The position numbers and the translations under genes were made by a program. The notes below the pieces were generated by a model. It was not told where the DNA came from. It saw only the letters and a program-made list of their open reading frames with translations, and searched no databases. DNA of 62,795 nucleotides from Sulfurovum sp. UBA7648 (GTDB lineage: Bacteria > Campylobacterota > Campylobacteria > Campylobacterales > Sulfurovaceae), in the NCBI GenBank assembly GCA_002483605.1, contig DLIG01000007.1, positions 105,060 to 167,854 of the forward strand, read 5' to 3'. Shown piece after piece: positions 45,673-54,774 of the stretch. Numbering within the stretch: the stretch's first letter is position 1; every line of letters starts with the position of its first letter.

Positions 45673-46116
45673 ATGAATCTCAAAGAAGAAATAAAAGAAG
45701 CTATAAAAGAAGCAATGAGAGCCAAAGAAAATGCCAAAAGAGATACGCTTCGTAATATTCAAACCATGATAAAACAGATAGAAGTTGACGAAAGAAGAGA
45801 ATTGGGCGATGAAGAGGTTATAAAACTTATCGCAAAATATGCCAAACAAAGAGAAGAAGCAAAAGCGCAATTTGCAAGTGCAGGCAGGATGGATCTGGTA
45901 GAAAAAGAAGATGCAGAACTTGCGATCATCGCTTCTTATTTGCCAAAACAACTTAGCGATAGTGAACTTGAAGCCATCCTAAAAGAGATCATAGCAACCA
46001 CTGGAGCAACATCTATGAAAGATATGGGCAAAGTCATGGGCGCAGCCAAAGAAGCTGTTGGAAATCAAGCAGACGGCGGACGAATAAACCAAATAGTCAA
46101 GTCGCTATTGGGATAA
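45673..46116 (+). CDS. yqeY: GatB/YqeY domain protein
   Basis: A 147-residue protein made only of the YqeY domain, which resembles the tRNA-binding tail of amidotransferase subunit GatB. Typical features are AMRAKENAKRDTLRNIQTMI, SYLPKQLSDSELEAIL and the C-terminal GRINQIVKSLL. The stand-alone protein is widespread and its precise role is unknown. AAGGA precedes the start. Confidence 0.93.
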   Translation: MNLKEEIKEAIKEAMRAKENAKRDTLRNIQTMIKQIEVDERRELGDEEVIKLIAKYAKQREEAKAQFASAGRMDLVEKEDAELAIIASYLPKQLSDSELEAILKEIIATTGATSMKDMGKVMGAAKEAVGNQADGGRINQIVKSLLG

Positions 46117-46121
46117 ATATA

Positions 46122-47243
46122 TCAACTCGGTAAAAGATTTATAGCCGTTATCTCGCTGCTCACGCCTAATCTCATAGGCGGGCCCCAGTATCCTGTTCCT
46201 CGATTGACATATACCTGCAATTTATCATTGTGGCTATAAAGTCCTGCAATGTATGGTTGTTGCATTTTTACAAGCAATCTAAACGGATAAAGCTGTCCGC
46301 CGTGAGTGTGTCCGCTAAGCATGAGGTCTACACTGCTGTTTTCAACTTCTTGAATGTATAATGGCTGATGTGCCAAAAGCACGGTAGGCGAATTTGCCAC
46401 GATACTCTTCAATGCTTTTTGGAGATCGGGGATAAACTCCAATGTACGATACCCAAACATATCATAAACACCGGCTAGATTAAAGCCGCTGCCCTCTTCT
46501 CCTATATAAACAGAATCATTTTCCAATACGTTTATACCTAGAGATTTAATGGTTTTTAATATTTCGTAAATGTCGTGAAAATACTCATGATTGCCGACTA
46601 TAAAGTATGTTCCGTATTTGCTTTTCAAAGATGCCAATTCATTTAAGGCGCCTTTGGCGTATTTTATCTCTATATCCACAAGATCGCCGGTAATCACTAC
46701 AAGGTCAGGCTCTAGTGCATTTATCTTTTCGACAATTGATTTGATAAAACCTGCATCTATCAAACCGCCTATATGAATATCGCTTAATTGTACTATATTA
46801 TATGGTTTTTTTAGATCTTTTATATTGATATCCACTTCTTCGAATACTATATTCTGTGCTTCGCTAACTGCTCTAATATTCAGGCCAAACAAAGCACCCA
46901 CAGAGATAATATCCAATGATCTTCTAAAAAAGTCTCGTTTGCTTTGTGATATTTTCGATAACTCCAATGTTTGGTTGAATGTATCATAGATGATAGTCCA
47001 GCAAAACATCAAAAATATGATGCCTATCGGCAAAGAAAATATAAAATAGAGCCAATTGGGGATAAAAGGATAATATCTCGTTAATGCATAAGCAAAAACA
47101 CCGAGAAAATTCAATATCAAAAAAATATTGAACGCTCTTTTAACAGATCTTCGCAGATGTGATTTTTCTACAAAACGTCTATGAACATAATAATGAAGAG
47201 ATGCCAGCACGAGAATCAATAGGGAGATAAAAATAATTCTCAT
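46122..47243 (-). CDS. Membrane-anchored metallophosphoesterase (YkoQ/YaeI-like)
   Basis: A 373-residue protein with about three or four N-terminal hydrophobic segments (about 1-15, 35-57, 65-90) and a calcineurin-like phosphoesterase domain from about 145. Metal-binding motifs are LSDIHIGG, ITGDLVD, VGNHEY, LAHQP and SGHTHGGQ, all intact. Related proteins act on membrane lipids such as UDP-diacylglucosamine-type substrates, but the substrate here is not known. The ribosome site is poor. Confidence 0.88.
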   Translation of the reverse strand: MRIIFISLLILVLASLHYYVHRRFVEKSHLRRSVKRAFNIFLILNFLGVFAYALTRYYPFIPNWLYFIFSLPIGIIFLMFCWTIIYDTFNQTLELSKISQSKRDFFRRSLDIISVGALFGLNIRAVSEAQNIVFEEVDINIKDLKKPYNIVQLSDIHIGGLIDAGFIKSIVEKINALEPDLVVITGDLVDIEIKYAKGALNELASLKSKYGTYFIVGNHEYFHDIYEILKTIKSLGINVLENDSVYIGEEGSGFNLAGVYDMFGYRTLEFIPDLQKALKSIVANSPTVLLAHQPLYIQEVENSSVDLMLSGHTHGGQLYPFRLLVKMQQPYIAGLYSHNDKLQVYVNRGTGYWGPPMRLGVSSEITAINLLPS

Positions 47244-47277
47244 GGCAGTTTACCGGTTGGTTTTTTATTTATGGCTT

Positions 47278-48078
47278 CTATAGATCATCGCCATATTTCA
47301 AATTTCTGATAGCTTGCGTGATGTCGTCTTGGCGCATAAAATGTTCACCCACCAAAAATGCATCAGCTCCGATCTTGGAGAGTTCTACGACCGTATCATG
47401 ACTGTCTATTCCGCTTTCTGCTACTATTATTTTACCATTTGGGATAAGCGGAATGAGCTTTTCGCTCAAGCTCATATTCATCTCAAATGTCTCTAGATTG
47501 CGATGGTTGATGCCTATTATATCTGCCCCGGCAAACATAGCCTTTATGAGGTCACTTTTGTCATGGACTTCTACCAATACATCAAGCCCCAAATGAAGCG
47601 CATAATCATATAGCTCTTTAAGCTCTTTTCTGCTCAACGCTGCGGCGATAAGAAGCACAAAATCAGCTCCGTATACCAAAGCTTCAACCAATTGATATTT
47701 ATCTACTATAAAATCTTTTCTTAGCAAAGGAAGCCCTACGTATCTGCGGATCATTCCTAGATACTCTTTGTCTCCTTGAAAATAATGAGGCTCGGTAAGT
47801 ATGGATAATGCATCCGCTCCTCCTCTTTCGTATGCTTGAGCTATAAGCACGGGATCGAAATCTTCTCTTATCACTCCTTTGCTCGGACTTGCTTTTTTCA
47901 CTTCGGCAATTATACGATATGGATTTTGCGGTGTCGAACGAAGTGCGCCTTTAACATCTTTTGGGATAAACGGATTAAATGCCAACGAACGGCCAAGCCA
48001 CTCTAGTGGAAAATCTACTTTTCTTTTTTCTAGATCATCTTTGGTTTTTCGTATAATTTCTTGAAGTATCTTTGGCAT
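47278..48078 (-). CDS. trpC: Indole-3-glycerol phosphate synthase TrpC
   Basis: The 266-residue TIM-barrel enzyme of tryptophan synthesis closes the indole ring of carboxyphenylamino-deoxyribulose phosphate. It shows the active-site motif IIAEVKKASPSKG, the ALSILTEPHYFQG loop, LLRKDFIVD, GINHRNLETF and VAESGI. Other trp genes are not adjacent, so the pathway is split. Confidence 0.96.
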   Translation of the reverse strand: MPKILQEIIRKTKDDLEKRKVDFPLEWLGRSLAFNPFIPKDVKGALRSTPQNPYRIIAEVKKASPSKGVIREDFDPVLIAQAYERGGADALSILTEPHYFQGDKEYLGMIRRYVGLPLLRKDFIVDKYQLVEALVYGADFVLLIAAALSRKELKELYDYALHLGLDVLVEVHDKSDLIKAMFAGADIIGINHRNLETFEMNMSLSEKLIPLIPNGKIIVAESGIDSHDTVVELSKIGADAFLVGEHFMRQDDITQAIRNLKYGDDL

Positions 48079-48118
48079 TTATAAACCTTTAAATTTTTTG
48101 CAGCATTATAGCTTAGAG

Positions 48119-49066
48119 CTACTTATGTACCTGTGTAGTTGAACCTGGTATGTGATGATCGCATTTTTGTATCTTGAGCCAATGCACTTTAGAATCTGGC
48201 TTGCTTAAAACTTTCGCGTTGGGAATATTTTTTATGATCTCTTGGGCTTTAGCACACTCACCGTTTTCATAAGATTGCCACGCTATTGTAATAATATTAT
48301 CTAAATATTTATCATCTCTGGTCTTGTTATATAATAGTTTTGATGTTTGCACAATTCCATCTGTATTGTTGGTCTTGACATAAAGATCCAATAGTTTTTT
48401 ATGCAAAGTATCTTGACTTGCATATTTTGAACCGTGCTCAAGCAATATACTGATAGCCTGCTGATGCTCACCATACATATCCGATAAAATAATAGCTATC
48501 CTCATAGCCACATCCTCTCTCAAGCTCTCATCATAAAGTTCTTTGAGTATCGCTAGGGCTTTATTTGGATCATTGGCATACAAAAACGCATCAGATGATA
48601 TTTCTCTATCGACAGGATCTTGAGACAATTCCAATAAACTTGCAGCATTGCTTTTTGCATTCTCATAATCTTTTTGCATTAGATATAGGGTCAATCTAAG
48701 TCTTAATACTTCTATATCGCTTGGATCATTTGCGTACAATATATCAAGTTCTTTTTTTGCAAGATCCAGATATTTGTTCATCAAAAGCGAGAGGTGAATT
48801 TTTTTGAGCAGATAAACCTTGGCATGATTGGTCTCATATAATTTGCTAAAAACCTTATAGCTGTTAGCATAATCTTTTTGTTCTTCGTACCACAAGCCTT
48901 GCATTATAAGATCATCTTCTGTAGAAATTTGCAAAGATAAAGGTCTATTATCAGCCCCGTTAAAGTCTTGCGGATGGGTATATATCCACAATTTTAAACC
49001 TATAAATGATAATGTGATCACCAATAAAAATGAAAGTATTACAGTTACTATACGATTCCTGGACAC
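48119..49066 (-). CDS. Membrane-anchored tetratricopeptide-like protein
   Basis: A 315-residue protein with an N-terminal helix (about 7-28, VTVILSFLLVITLSFIGLKLW) followed by helical repeats of TPR type (for example KDYANSYKVFSKLYETN, NDPNKALAILKELYD, ENGECAKAQEIIKN). It starts with GTG inside the 3' end of the ykgJ-like gene (19-base overlap), so expression is likely coupled. The role is unknown; a periplasmic scaffold is plausible. Confidence 0.78.
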   Translation of the reverse strand: MSRNRIVTVILSFLLVITLSFIGLKLWIYTHPQDFNGADNRPLSLQISTEDDLIMQGLWYEEQKDYANSYKVFSKLYETNHAKVYLLKKIHLSLLMNKYLDLAKKELDILYANDPSDIEVLRLRLTLYLMQKDYENAKSNAASLLELSQDPVDREISSDAFLYANDPNKALAILKELYDESLREDVAMRIAIILSDMYGEHQQAISILLEHGSKYASQDTLHKKLLDLYVKTNNTDGIVQTSKLLYNKTRDDKYLDNIITIAWQSYENGECAKAQEIIKNIPNAKVLSKPDSKVHWLKIQKCDHHIPGSTTQVHK

Positions 49067-49419
49067 TCGTCTCTTACCTCGTCTTCATTATTTTTAAATT
49101 GTTCCCAAAAAGGAAATGTGCGACATTGCAATGGCCTTGCATCATAGATAGAACACTGCTCCTTTATTTCATCAAAAAAAACACATGCATGATCATCTTC
49201 TTTTAGCTCTTTTTCGATCAAAGAATAACGATGTCCTACTTTTTTGAGATATATTGTAGCGAAATCTTCGACACTTAGCGACAAATAAGTTGCAATATGA
49301 TTTATTTCTTCATATTTCACCCATATATAACCGCTCTCCCCTCTGCAGCAATGACCGCCGCAGCTCGCACATTTTGAAGGATCAAAACAATAACTATATC
49401 CCTCTTTGCATTCAACCAT
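49048..49419 (-). CDS. YkgJ-family cysteine-cluster protein
   Basis: A 123-residue protein with the YkgJ arrangement of cysteines: CFDPSKCASCGGHCC near the N-terminus, a CVFF site in the middle and QCSIYDARPLQCRTFPFW towards the end. The family is thought to bind a metal or Fe-S centre, and its function is undefined. It lies four bases after the methyltransferase gene and overlaps the next gene. Confidence 0.88.
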   Translation of the reverse strand: MVECKEGYSYCFDPSKCASCGGHCCRGESGYIWVKYEEINHIATYLSLSVEDFATIYLKKVGHRYSLIEKELKEDDHACVFFDEIKEQCSIYDARPLQCRTFPFWEQFKNNEDEVRDECPGIV

Positions 49420-49423
49420 ATAT

Positions 49424-50122
49424 CTAACCCCTTTGTGCTTTTATGCTATGCGCGGATGCAAATTCAAATGCTTCTTTCGCTTCATCTGTGTATATATCAT
49501 TTTTTTCAAAAATAGTCAATGGCGGCAACACTTTTGTGGATGCTTTTGAATTATGTCGGCAAGCAATAAGTACCAATTTGGATTCTTTGTCGATTTTTGA
49601 ATGTACGAAGCGTACCACCTCAGGTGTTAAATGATACTTTTTGAGCATACTAAAAATATCGCCTATCTGCTTGGCATCATAGCAAAAGAAAAACCTGCCT
49701 TGAGTAGACAGTATCTTGTGTACTTTGGCAAAAAACATCTCTAGGGGCAAATGAGTGGCGTATCTAGCCATATGCAAACTGTCATTCGCACTTTTAATAA
49801 CTCCATCAGCATAAAAAGGAGGGTTTGAGACGATCACGTCAAACGGTTTAGAGGGTGCTAGATCTAAAAAATCTTGATTGTATGGCTCAACTGCGATCTG
49901 ATTGATATTATAATTATGCACGGCATACTCTATCATAGATGCCTGCTTGTCTACAACAGAAGCGCTCAGTGGAAATTTACTGCTTAAAACAAGTCCCACT
50001 ATCCCTACTCCGCACCCTACATCAAGCATTCTTCCTCTCAAAGCAAATGAAGATATAAAATGGATAAGAAATATAGAATCGCTATTGTAGCAATATCCGT
50101 CAGGTGATTGGTATAGAAGCAT
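49424..50122 (-). CDS. TrmN6-like tRNA (adenine-N6)-methyltransferase
   Basis: A 232-residue class I SAM methyltransferase. The SAM-binding motif is MLDVGCGVGIVGL (about 33-45) and the N6-adenine catalytic motif is VSNPPFYADG (about 106-115). This combination and length fit the TrmN6/YfiC family, which methylates A37 of tRNA-Val. It is divergent from bpt and starts a run with ykgJ and the TPR gene. Confidence 0.85.
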   Translation of the reverse strand: MLLYQSPDGYCYNSDSIFLIHFISSFALRGRMLDVGCGVGIVGLVLSSKFPLSASVVDKQASMIEYAVHNYNINQIAVEPYNQDFLDLAPSKPFDVIVSNPPFYADGVIKSANDSLHMARYATHLPLEMFFAKVHKILSTQGRFFFCYDAKQIGDIFSMLKKYHLTPEVVRFVHSKIDKESKLVLIACRHNSKASTKVLPPLTIFEKNDIYTDEAKEAFEFASAHSIKAQRG

Positions 50123-50160
50123 TTTAATGTCTTTTTGTTGTAATTTTACTATATTTCAAG

Positions 50161-50166
50161 TATAAT
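50161..50166 (+). promoter_or_regulatory. -10 element eight bases from the bpt start codon
   Basis: TATAAT at 50161-50166 lies seven bases before the ATG at 50174, so transcription would begin at or next to the start codon. No ribosome site is present. This predicts a leaderless mRNA. Confidence 0.5.
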
Positions 50167-50173
50167 CGCGTTT

Positions 50174-50917
50174 ATGAATAAAAATGATGCCCTTAATCCG
50201 CCATCTACGGATTTTTCGATGCTAGACTATGAGTGTGCCTATCTGCCAAATAAGCTGGTGCGCATGAATTACAAATATGTCACACAACCCAATGCTGCAT
50301 TTGCATCAGCTGTCATCCAAAGAGGCTGGAGAAGATTTGGCAGATACTATTTTAATCCTACATGCCATGGATGCAATGAGTGCAAAAGCCTTAGGATCGA
50401 TGTAGAAAATTTCACCCCATCAAAAAGTCAAAAAAAAGCCATCAAGCGCAACAGTGCAACCCAGATCGTTATCAAACATCCAAGTCTAACCAAACACCAC
50501 ATAGATCTATACAATAAATACCACTATTACAAACAAAGCAAAGACAACTGGAAATATCGTTCGATATCACACAAAGAATATTATGAAAATTTCGTAGAAG
50601 GTGCTGAGGATTTTGGCAAAGAAGTGCTTTATTTTCAAGACGAAAAACTCATAGGTGTTGACCTGATTGATATACTAGAAGATGGGATAAGCTCGATCTA
50701 TTGCTACTATGATCCTGATTTTAGCGAACTCTCCCTTGGTACTTTTTCACTGCTTTATCAAATAGAACTTGCTAAACAGCTCGGGTTAAAATGGATATAT
50801 CTTGGGTACTGGGTCGAAGGGTGCAAAGCATTTGCTTACAAAACAAATTTTCAGCCGCAAGAGCTGCTTGACGGCTTCCCTGCCTTGGAAGAGCCGCCTG
50901 GCTGGAATAAGTTTTAG
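50174..50917 (+). CDS. bpt: Aspartate/glutamate leucyltransferase Bpt (ATE-like)
   Basis: A 247-residue aminoacyl-tRNA-protein transferase that adds leucine to proteins starting with Asp or Glu, marking them for ClpS/ClpAP degradation. The N-terminal ATE domain has CHGCNECKSLRIDV; the C-terminal domain has SIYCYYDPDFSELSLGTFSL and the GYWVEGCKAFAYKTNFQP ending. The ATG is used although it lacks a ribosome site; the next Met (codon 16) also lacks one and would cut into the domain. Confidence 0.92.
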   Translation: MNKNDALNPPSTDFSMLDYECAYLPNKLVRMNYKYVTQPNAAFASAVIQRGWRRFGRYYFNPTCHGCNECKSLRIDVENFTPSKSQKKAIKRNSATQIVIKHPSLTKHHIDLYNKYHYYKQSKDNWKYRSISHKEYYENFVEGAEDFGKEVLYFQDEKLIGVDLIDILEDGISSIYCYYDPDFSELSLGTFSLLYQIELAKQLGLKWIYLGYWVEGCKAFAYKTNFQPQELLDGFPALEEPPGWNKF

Positions 50918-50958
50918 TACTATTATCATGCCTGCAAAGAGAGGCTTTAATATGTCAC

Positions 50959-52068
50959 TTAATATTTTATCTTTCTTATCCAATTCCAAAACAATCTATC
51001 AGGGTTGACCCTGCTGTCAATTTCTGCGCCATTTACCATATATGAAGCCAGCTCATTGGCTAAGTAAGGCCCCAATACAAATCCTCTAGCACCTAATCCA
51101 TTTAATATAAAAAGATTATCTATATACTTGATCGGATATTTTCTGCCATTTAAGATATTTGGATAATTGAGCATATTGGCTACATCTATCACTTTGCCGA
51201 CTACCGGAGCAAAATCCCTGCTCCCGCTTCTCATGCCGCAATATGTTTTGATAAGTTTAAAATCACTTGTATCAATGAGTCTTGATGCATTATTCTTTAA
51301 CTCCATAGCCTTGCTTTCATCGCACGGTTTTGGTTCTTTTACTTCAAGCTCATGCGTAGCTCCAAGCTTTATGACACCCCCCATATTGGCAGAGATAGAC
51401 AAACTCTCATGAAGTGTTATCTCAAGAGGCAAGGATGATCCAAAATCAGCCCTATTGCCCCAAGTGCCCTTAATGCCCATATATTTGACATCAAATAGAT
51501 CATTCTCAAATCCTGTAGCAAGCACTAAATTTTTTGCATCAAAGCCTTCAACATGCCATTTGCCGTCTGCAAAATCTATATTTTTTGCCTCTAATAGTTT
51601 AAAATCGATACCTTCCAAAAGTGCCTTGCAAAGAGGTACCGTATCGCAAGCTCCTGCTTCATTGAATAATGTACCCTCATATATGGAATTAATATGAAGT
51701 TTGGATAATTGTTTTGGATCTAATATCTCATTTTTGGTTTTATGAAACTGCGAATAGTATGGGATCTTAGCTGCATCTGTGGCGGTTTTTGGGATTCGCA
51801 CTATACCTGTAGCATGATAATGGTCCGGAAAATGATCAGAATAAAACGAGTATGCAAATGCAAATGCATCATCGGTAAGATCTTTTAATGGCGAGTTTAC
51901 TCCTATTTTGGGAGAGACAAATGCTCCTGCAGCACCGCTTCCCCCGCTTGCTATTCCGCTCTTGTCGATCACTAGGACTTTTTGCCCTAGTTTGTTGAGA
52001 TAATATGCCGCAGCCGTTCCTGCGATACCAGCACCGATCACAATGGTATCATAGGAGCTGCTTGACAT
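50959..52068 (-). CDS. FAD-dependent oxidoreductase, MnmC C-terminal-like
   Basis: A 369-residue flavoprotein of the D-amino-acid oxidase fold. The Rossmann motif is TIVIGAGIAGTAAAYYL at the N-terminus. GSGAAGAFVSPKIG, CGMRSGSRDFAPVVG and LNGLGARGFVLGPYLANELA parallel the oxidase domain of MnmC, which makes 5-methylaminomethyl uridine in tRNA. The methyltransferase half of bifunctional MnmC is absent, so it could be a stand-alone MnmC2. A general amino acid oxidase cannot be ruled out. It begins directly next to the glyS stop codon. Confidence 0.75.
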   Translation of the reverse strand: MSSSSYDTIVIGAGIAGTAAAYYLNKLGQKVLVIDKSGIASGGSGAAGAFVSPKIGVNSPLKDLTDDAFAFAYSFYSDHFPDHYHATGIVRIPKTATDAAKIPYYSQFHKTKNEILDPKQLSKLHINSIYEGTLFNEAGACDTVPLCKALLEGIDFKLLEAKNIDFADGKWHVEGFDAKNLVLATGFENDLFDVKYMGIKGTWGNRADFGSSLPLEITLHESLSISANMGGVIKLGATHELEVKEPKPCDESKAMELKNNASRLIDTSDFKLIKTYCGMRSGSRDFAPVVGKVIDVANMLNYPNILNGRKYPIKYIDNLFILNGLGARGFVLGPYLANELASYMVNGAEIDSRVNPDRLFWNWIRKIKY

Positions 52069-54096
52069 TTATATGGTGATCTCTTTGATATCCGCGATAC
52101 TTTTGAAGCTGTTGTATATAGCTCCTATTGTAGCTTGGCGATTTGATCTAAGCATTTCATCGTCACTATTTACCATTACATTATCAAAATAAATATCGAG
52201 TCTGCTTTTAAGTCCAAACAATGCTTCTAATTTCTCTTTATAGCTGCTGTATGTTCTATTTGATACTGCCGTAAATTCATCATATAACACTTTTTCTTCG
52301 TCTTGCGCAAACAGTGTCGTATCGACTATTGTTTGACCATCTCCGCCAGAGATATTGGCAACCCGTTTGAATGTACTGGAAATACTTTTAAAATCATCTC
52401 TTGAAACTATAGAATCCAAGGCTAAAGCTTTTTTGAATATTTCACAAATATCTCTCTCGCCTGAAGCCAATACGGAAGCTATGATAGACGGATTTACATC
52501 TATAGATTTATAGATTCTCTCTACAATAAAAGATGATAAAAGTTCCAAGTCAAACGACTCATAGTTTGATGATAGATCCAAAATAGTACTATCTATATCA
52601 AAAGAGAGATCATATTCGACCAAGATGCGAACGATCCCGTTTACTGCGCGACGAAGGGCAAACGGATCTTTTGAGCCTGTAGGGATCTTGCCCACACTAA
52701 AGAGCCCCAGTAATGTATCAAGCTTGATAGCCATAGCAACGATAGCACTAAAAATAGAACTCGGAAGCTCTGCGCCCTCGCCTACTGGCATATACTGTTC
52801 TTTTATAGCATCACAAATCTCTGCTTCCTTCCCAAGTGCCGTGGCATAGTAATATCCCATTAGCCCCTGAAGCTCTGTAAACTCATATACCATTTCGCTC
52901 GTAAGATCCGCTTTTGCCAATCTCATGGCTTCACTCATCAAAGGTTTTAAAATGTCTATTGTTTTATCAAATTTATGGCTATATTTATTTAAGAGATAAA
53001 GAGCTATTTTCTCTTCTCTATCTATCTTATCTTTAAGAGATCCGAGTCTATCCATAAATTGAACTTTTTCAAGCCCATCTATGCTAAGCCCTCTTTTTAA
53101 ATCATTGTCATAAAAGAAAAGAGCATCGCTCAGCCTTGGCTTTAGTACTCTTTGATTGCCCTCTACTACCTTAGTATAGTTATCGGTTACGGCATTGCTG
53201 ACCACCACAAAATGATTGGATAATTTACCGTCTTTAAATACAGGAAAATATCTTTGATGCTCTTTCATAGAAGTAATGATAACTTCTGGAGGAAGACGCA
53301 AAAAGCCTTCATCGAATGTGCCAAGCAATGCTTTTGGATTTTCCGTAATAGCTACAACTTCGGCAAGCAGATCATCATCTCTTTCTATCGTAACACCCTT
53401 GGATTGTTCAATATCATCAAAATCAGCCAATATCAAAGCTTCTCTTTCTTTTGGTTTTAATATCACGGCACCGTTTTTTAGAATATTTTCATACTCGCTA
53501 ATAGTTGGAACGCTTACGCTGTCCATATCTACCATACGATGTACAAAAGTAACATTACTGCTTTGCACTCCATATAAAGATAAAGGCACATTTTCATTTC
53601 CAAGACGGACCTGAAGCCAACGGATCGGACGAATAAACTCATCGCTCTCGCTACCCCATCTCATCATTTTTCCAAATGCCATAGAGCTTATCCACTCTTT
53701 TAGCATATCTTCAAACAAACCAACAGATGCTTTACCTTCAACAGTACTGGAATAGAAAAACACTTCTCTGCCTTTCTCTTCACGAGTAGTAAGCTCGTCA
53801 AAAGATACACCGCATTTTGCCGCAAACCCAAGCCCGGCTGGCGTGGGTTGACCGTCTTTTGTGGCTACATTTAATGGCGGGCCAACAAGTTCTACTACTT
53901 TGCTTGCTTGAGTAGCAGGCATAGCTTTATGCATAAGCACCAAACGGCGAGGAGTATAATAAAACTCAAAGTCACACTCTAGAGAATATTTTTGAAGTAT
54001 ATCTTGCCAAGAAGTTTTTATATTTTGAATAATTTTCAATAATGGTATAGCTGGGAGTTCTTCAACCCCGATTTCAATCAATAATGGCTTTGTCAT
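52069..54096 (-). CDS. glyS: Glycyl-tRNA synthetase beta subunit GlyS
   Basis: The 675-residue beta chain of the heterotetrameric bacterial glycyl-tRNA synthetase. The opening LLIEIGVEELPAIPL, FYYTPRRLVL, FLRLPPEVIITSMKEHQRYFPV and GSKDPFALRRAVNGIVRIL are diagnostic. The catalytic alpha subunit glyQ is not adjacent and must be elsewhere. It is downstream of the leuDB-purU-trmL run after a 61-base gap. Confidence 0.96.
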   Translation of the reverse strand: MTKPLLIEIGVEELPAIPLLKIIQNIKTSWQDILQKYSLECDFEFYYTPRRLVLMHKAMPATQASKVVELVGPPLNVATKDGQPTPAGLGFAAKCGVSFDELTTREEKGREVFFYSSTVEGKASVGLFEDMLKEWISSMAFGKMMRWGSESDEFIRPIRWLQVRLGNENVPLSLYGVQSSNVTFVHRMVDMDSVSVPTISEYENILKNGAVILKPKEREALILADFDDIEQSKGVTIERDDDLLAEVVAITENPKALLGTFDEGFLRLPPEVIITSMKEHQRYFPVFKDGKLSNHFVVVSNAVTDNYTKVVEGNQRVLKPRLSDALFFYDNDLKRGLSIDGLEKVQFMDRLGSLKDKIDREEKIALYLLNKYSHKFDKTIDILKPLMSEAMRLAKADLTSEMVYEFTELQGLMGYYYATALGKEAEICDAIKEQYMPVGEGAELPSSIFSAIVAMAIKLDTLLGLFSVGKIPTGSKDPFALRRAVNGIVRILVEYDLSFDIDSTILDLSSNYESFDLELLSSFIVERIYKSIDVNPSIIASVLASGERDICEIFKKALALDSIVSRDDFKSISSTFKRVANISGGDGQTIVDTTLFAQDEEKVLYDEFTAVSNRTYSSYKEKLEALFGLKSRLDIYFDNVMVNSDDEMLRSNRQATIGAIYNSFKSIADIKEITI

Positions 54097-54157
54097 CCAC
54101 TAATTCCTATCATAGATAAAGTTAAAGGATTGTACCAAACCTTTGGTAAATAGGCGA

Positions 54158-54304
54158 TTAATGTGAAGTATTATCGGTACCTTTCATATCTATTCTATTT
54201 CCGTCCGGATCAAATTTATTGCGATAATAATTGCGAATGATCACAAAAGTGATGCCGACAAACAATACCAAAGCTATTATATAAAATATTTCTCCTATAC
54301 TCAT
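54158..54304 (-). CDS. 48-residue single-pass membrane protein
   Basis: A short gene hidden in a 200-base gap. From the ATG at 54304 it encodes MSIGEIFYIIALVLFVGITF, then a VIIRNYYRNKFDPDG segment and a polar tail, ending at 54158. One hydrophobic helix (about 7-23) and a basic cytosolic flank suggest a bitopic inner-membrane protein. The ATG overlaps the trmL TGA as ATGA with AGGAGATCG upstream, the same coupling as the neighbouring genes, which argues that it is translated. Function unknown. Confidence 0.7.
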   Translation of the reverse strand: MSIGEIFYIIALVLFVGITFVIIRNYYRNKFDPDGNRIDMKGTDNTSH

Positions 54305-54774
54305 TGATCGATCTCCTTGAATGTATTATAATTTTGTCTAAGCGCCTCATATGCTACGATACCGACACTTAGGGCCAAATTTAAACTTCTTCCTTCGCTG
54401 GTCATCGGTATAGTTATACACTTGTCTTGGTTTGCTTCAAGTATATCGGAAGGTATCCCGCTAACTTCTGAACCAAACAATAAAAAATCACCTGCTTTAT
54501 ATTGTGATTCAAAATATAATTTATCTGTCTTGGTTGTAGCTAGATGAAAATGCTCATTTATTGGATTGGCTTCCAAAAACTCCTCTAAGCTCTCCCAGAC
54601 CTTCAAATCAAGCTTGCTCCAATAGTCAAGCCCTGCACGCTTAACCTCTTTATCATCTATAGAAAATCCAAGCGGTTTAATTAAATGAAGCCTAGCACCT
54701 ATATTGACGCATAATCGTCCTATAGTGCCGGTATTTGGCGGAATTTGAGGATGAATAAGAACTATATTGAACAT
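54301..54774 (-). CDS. trmL: tRNA (cytidine(34)-2'-O)-methyltransferase TrmL
   Basis: The 157-residue SPOUT methyltransferase modifies the wobble base of tRNA-Leu isoacceptors. It shows HPQIPPNTGTIGRLCVNIGA at the N-terminus, LLFGSEVSGIP, and the trefoil-knot motif ITIPMTSEGRSLNLALSVGI. The ATG at 54774 shares its A with the purU TGA (TGATG) and is preferred to a TTG one codon earlier. Confidence 0.94.
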   Translation of the reverse strand: MFNIVLIHPQIPPNTGTIGRLCVNIGARLHLIKPLGFSIDDKEVKRAGLDYWSKLDLKVWESLEEFLEANPINEHFHLATTKTDKLYFESQYKAGDFLLFGSEVSGIPSDILEANQDKCITIPMTSEGRSLNLALSVGIVAYEALRQNYNTFKEIDQ

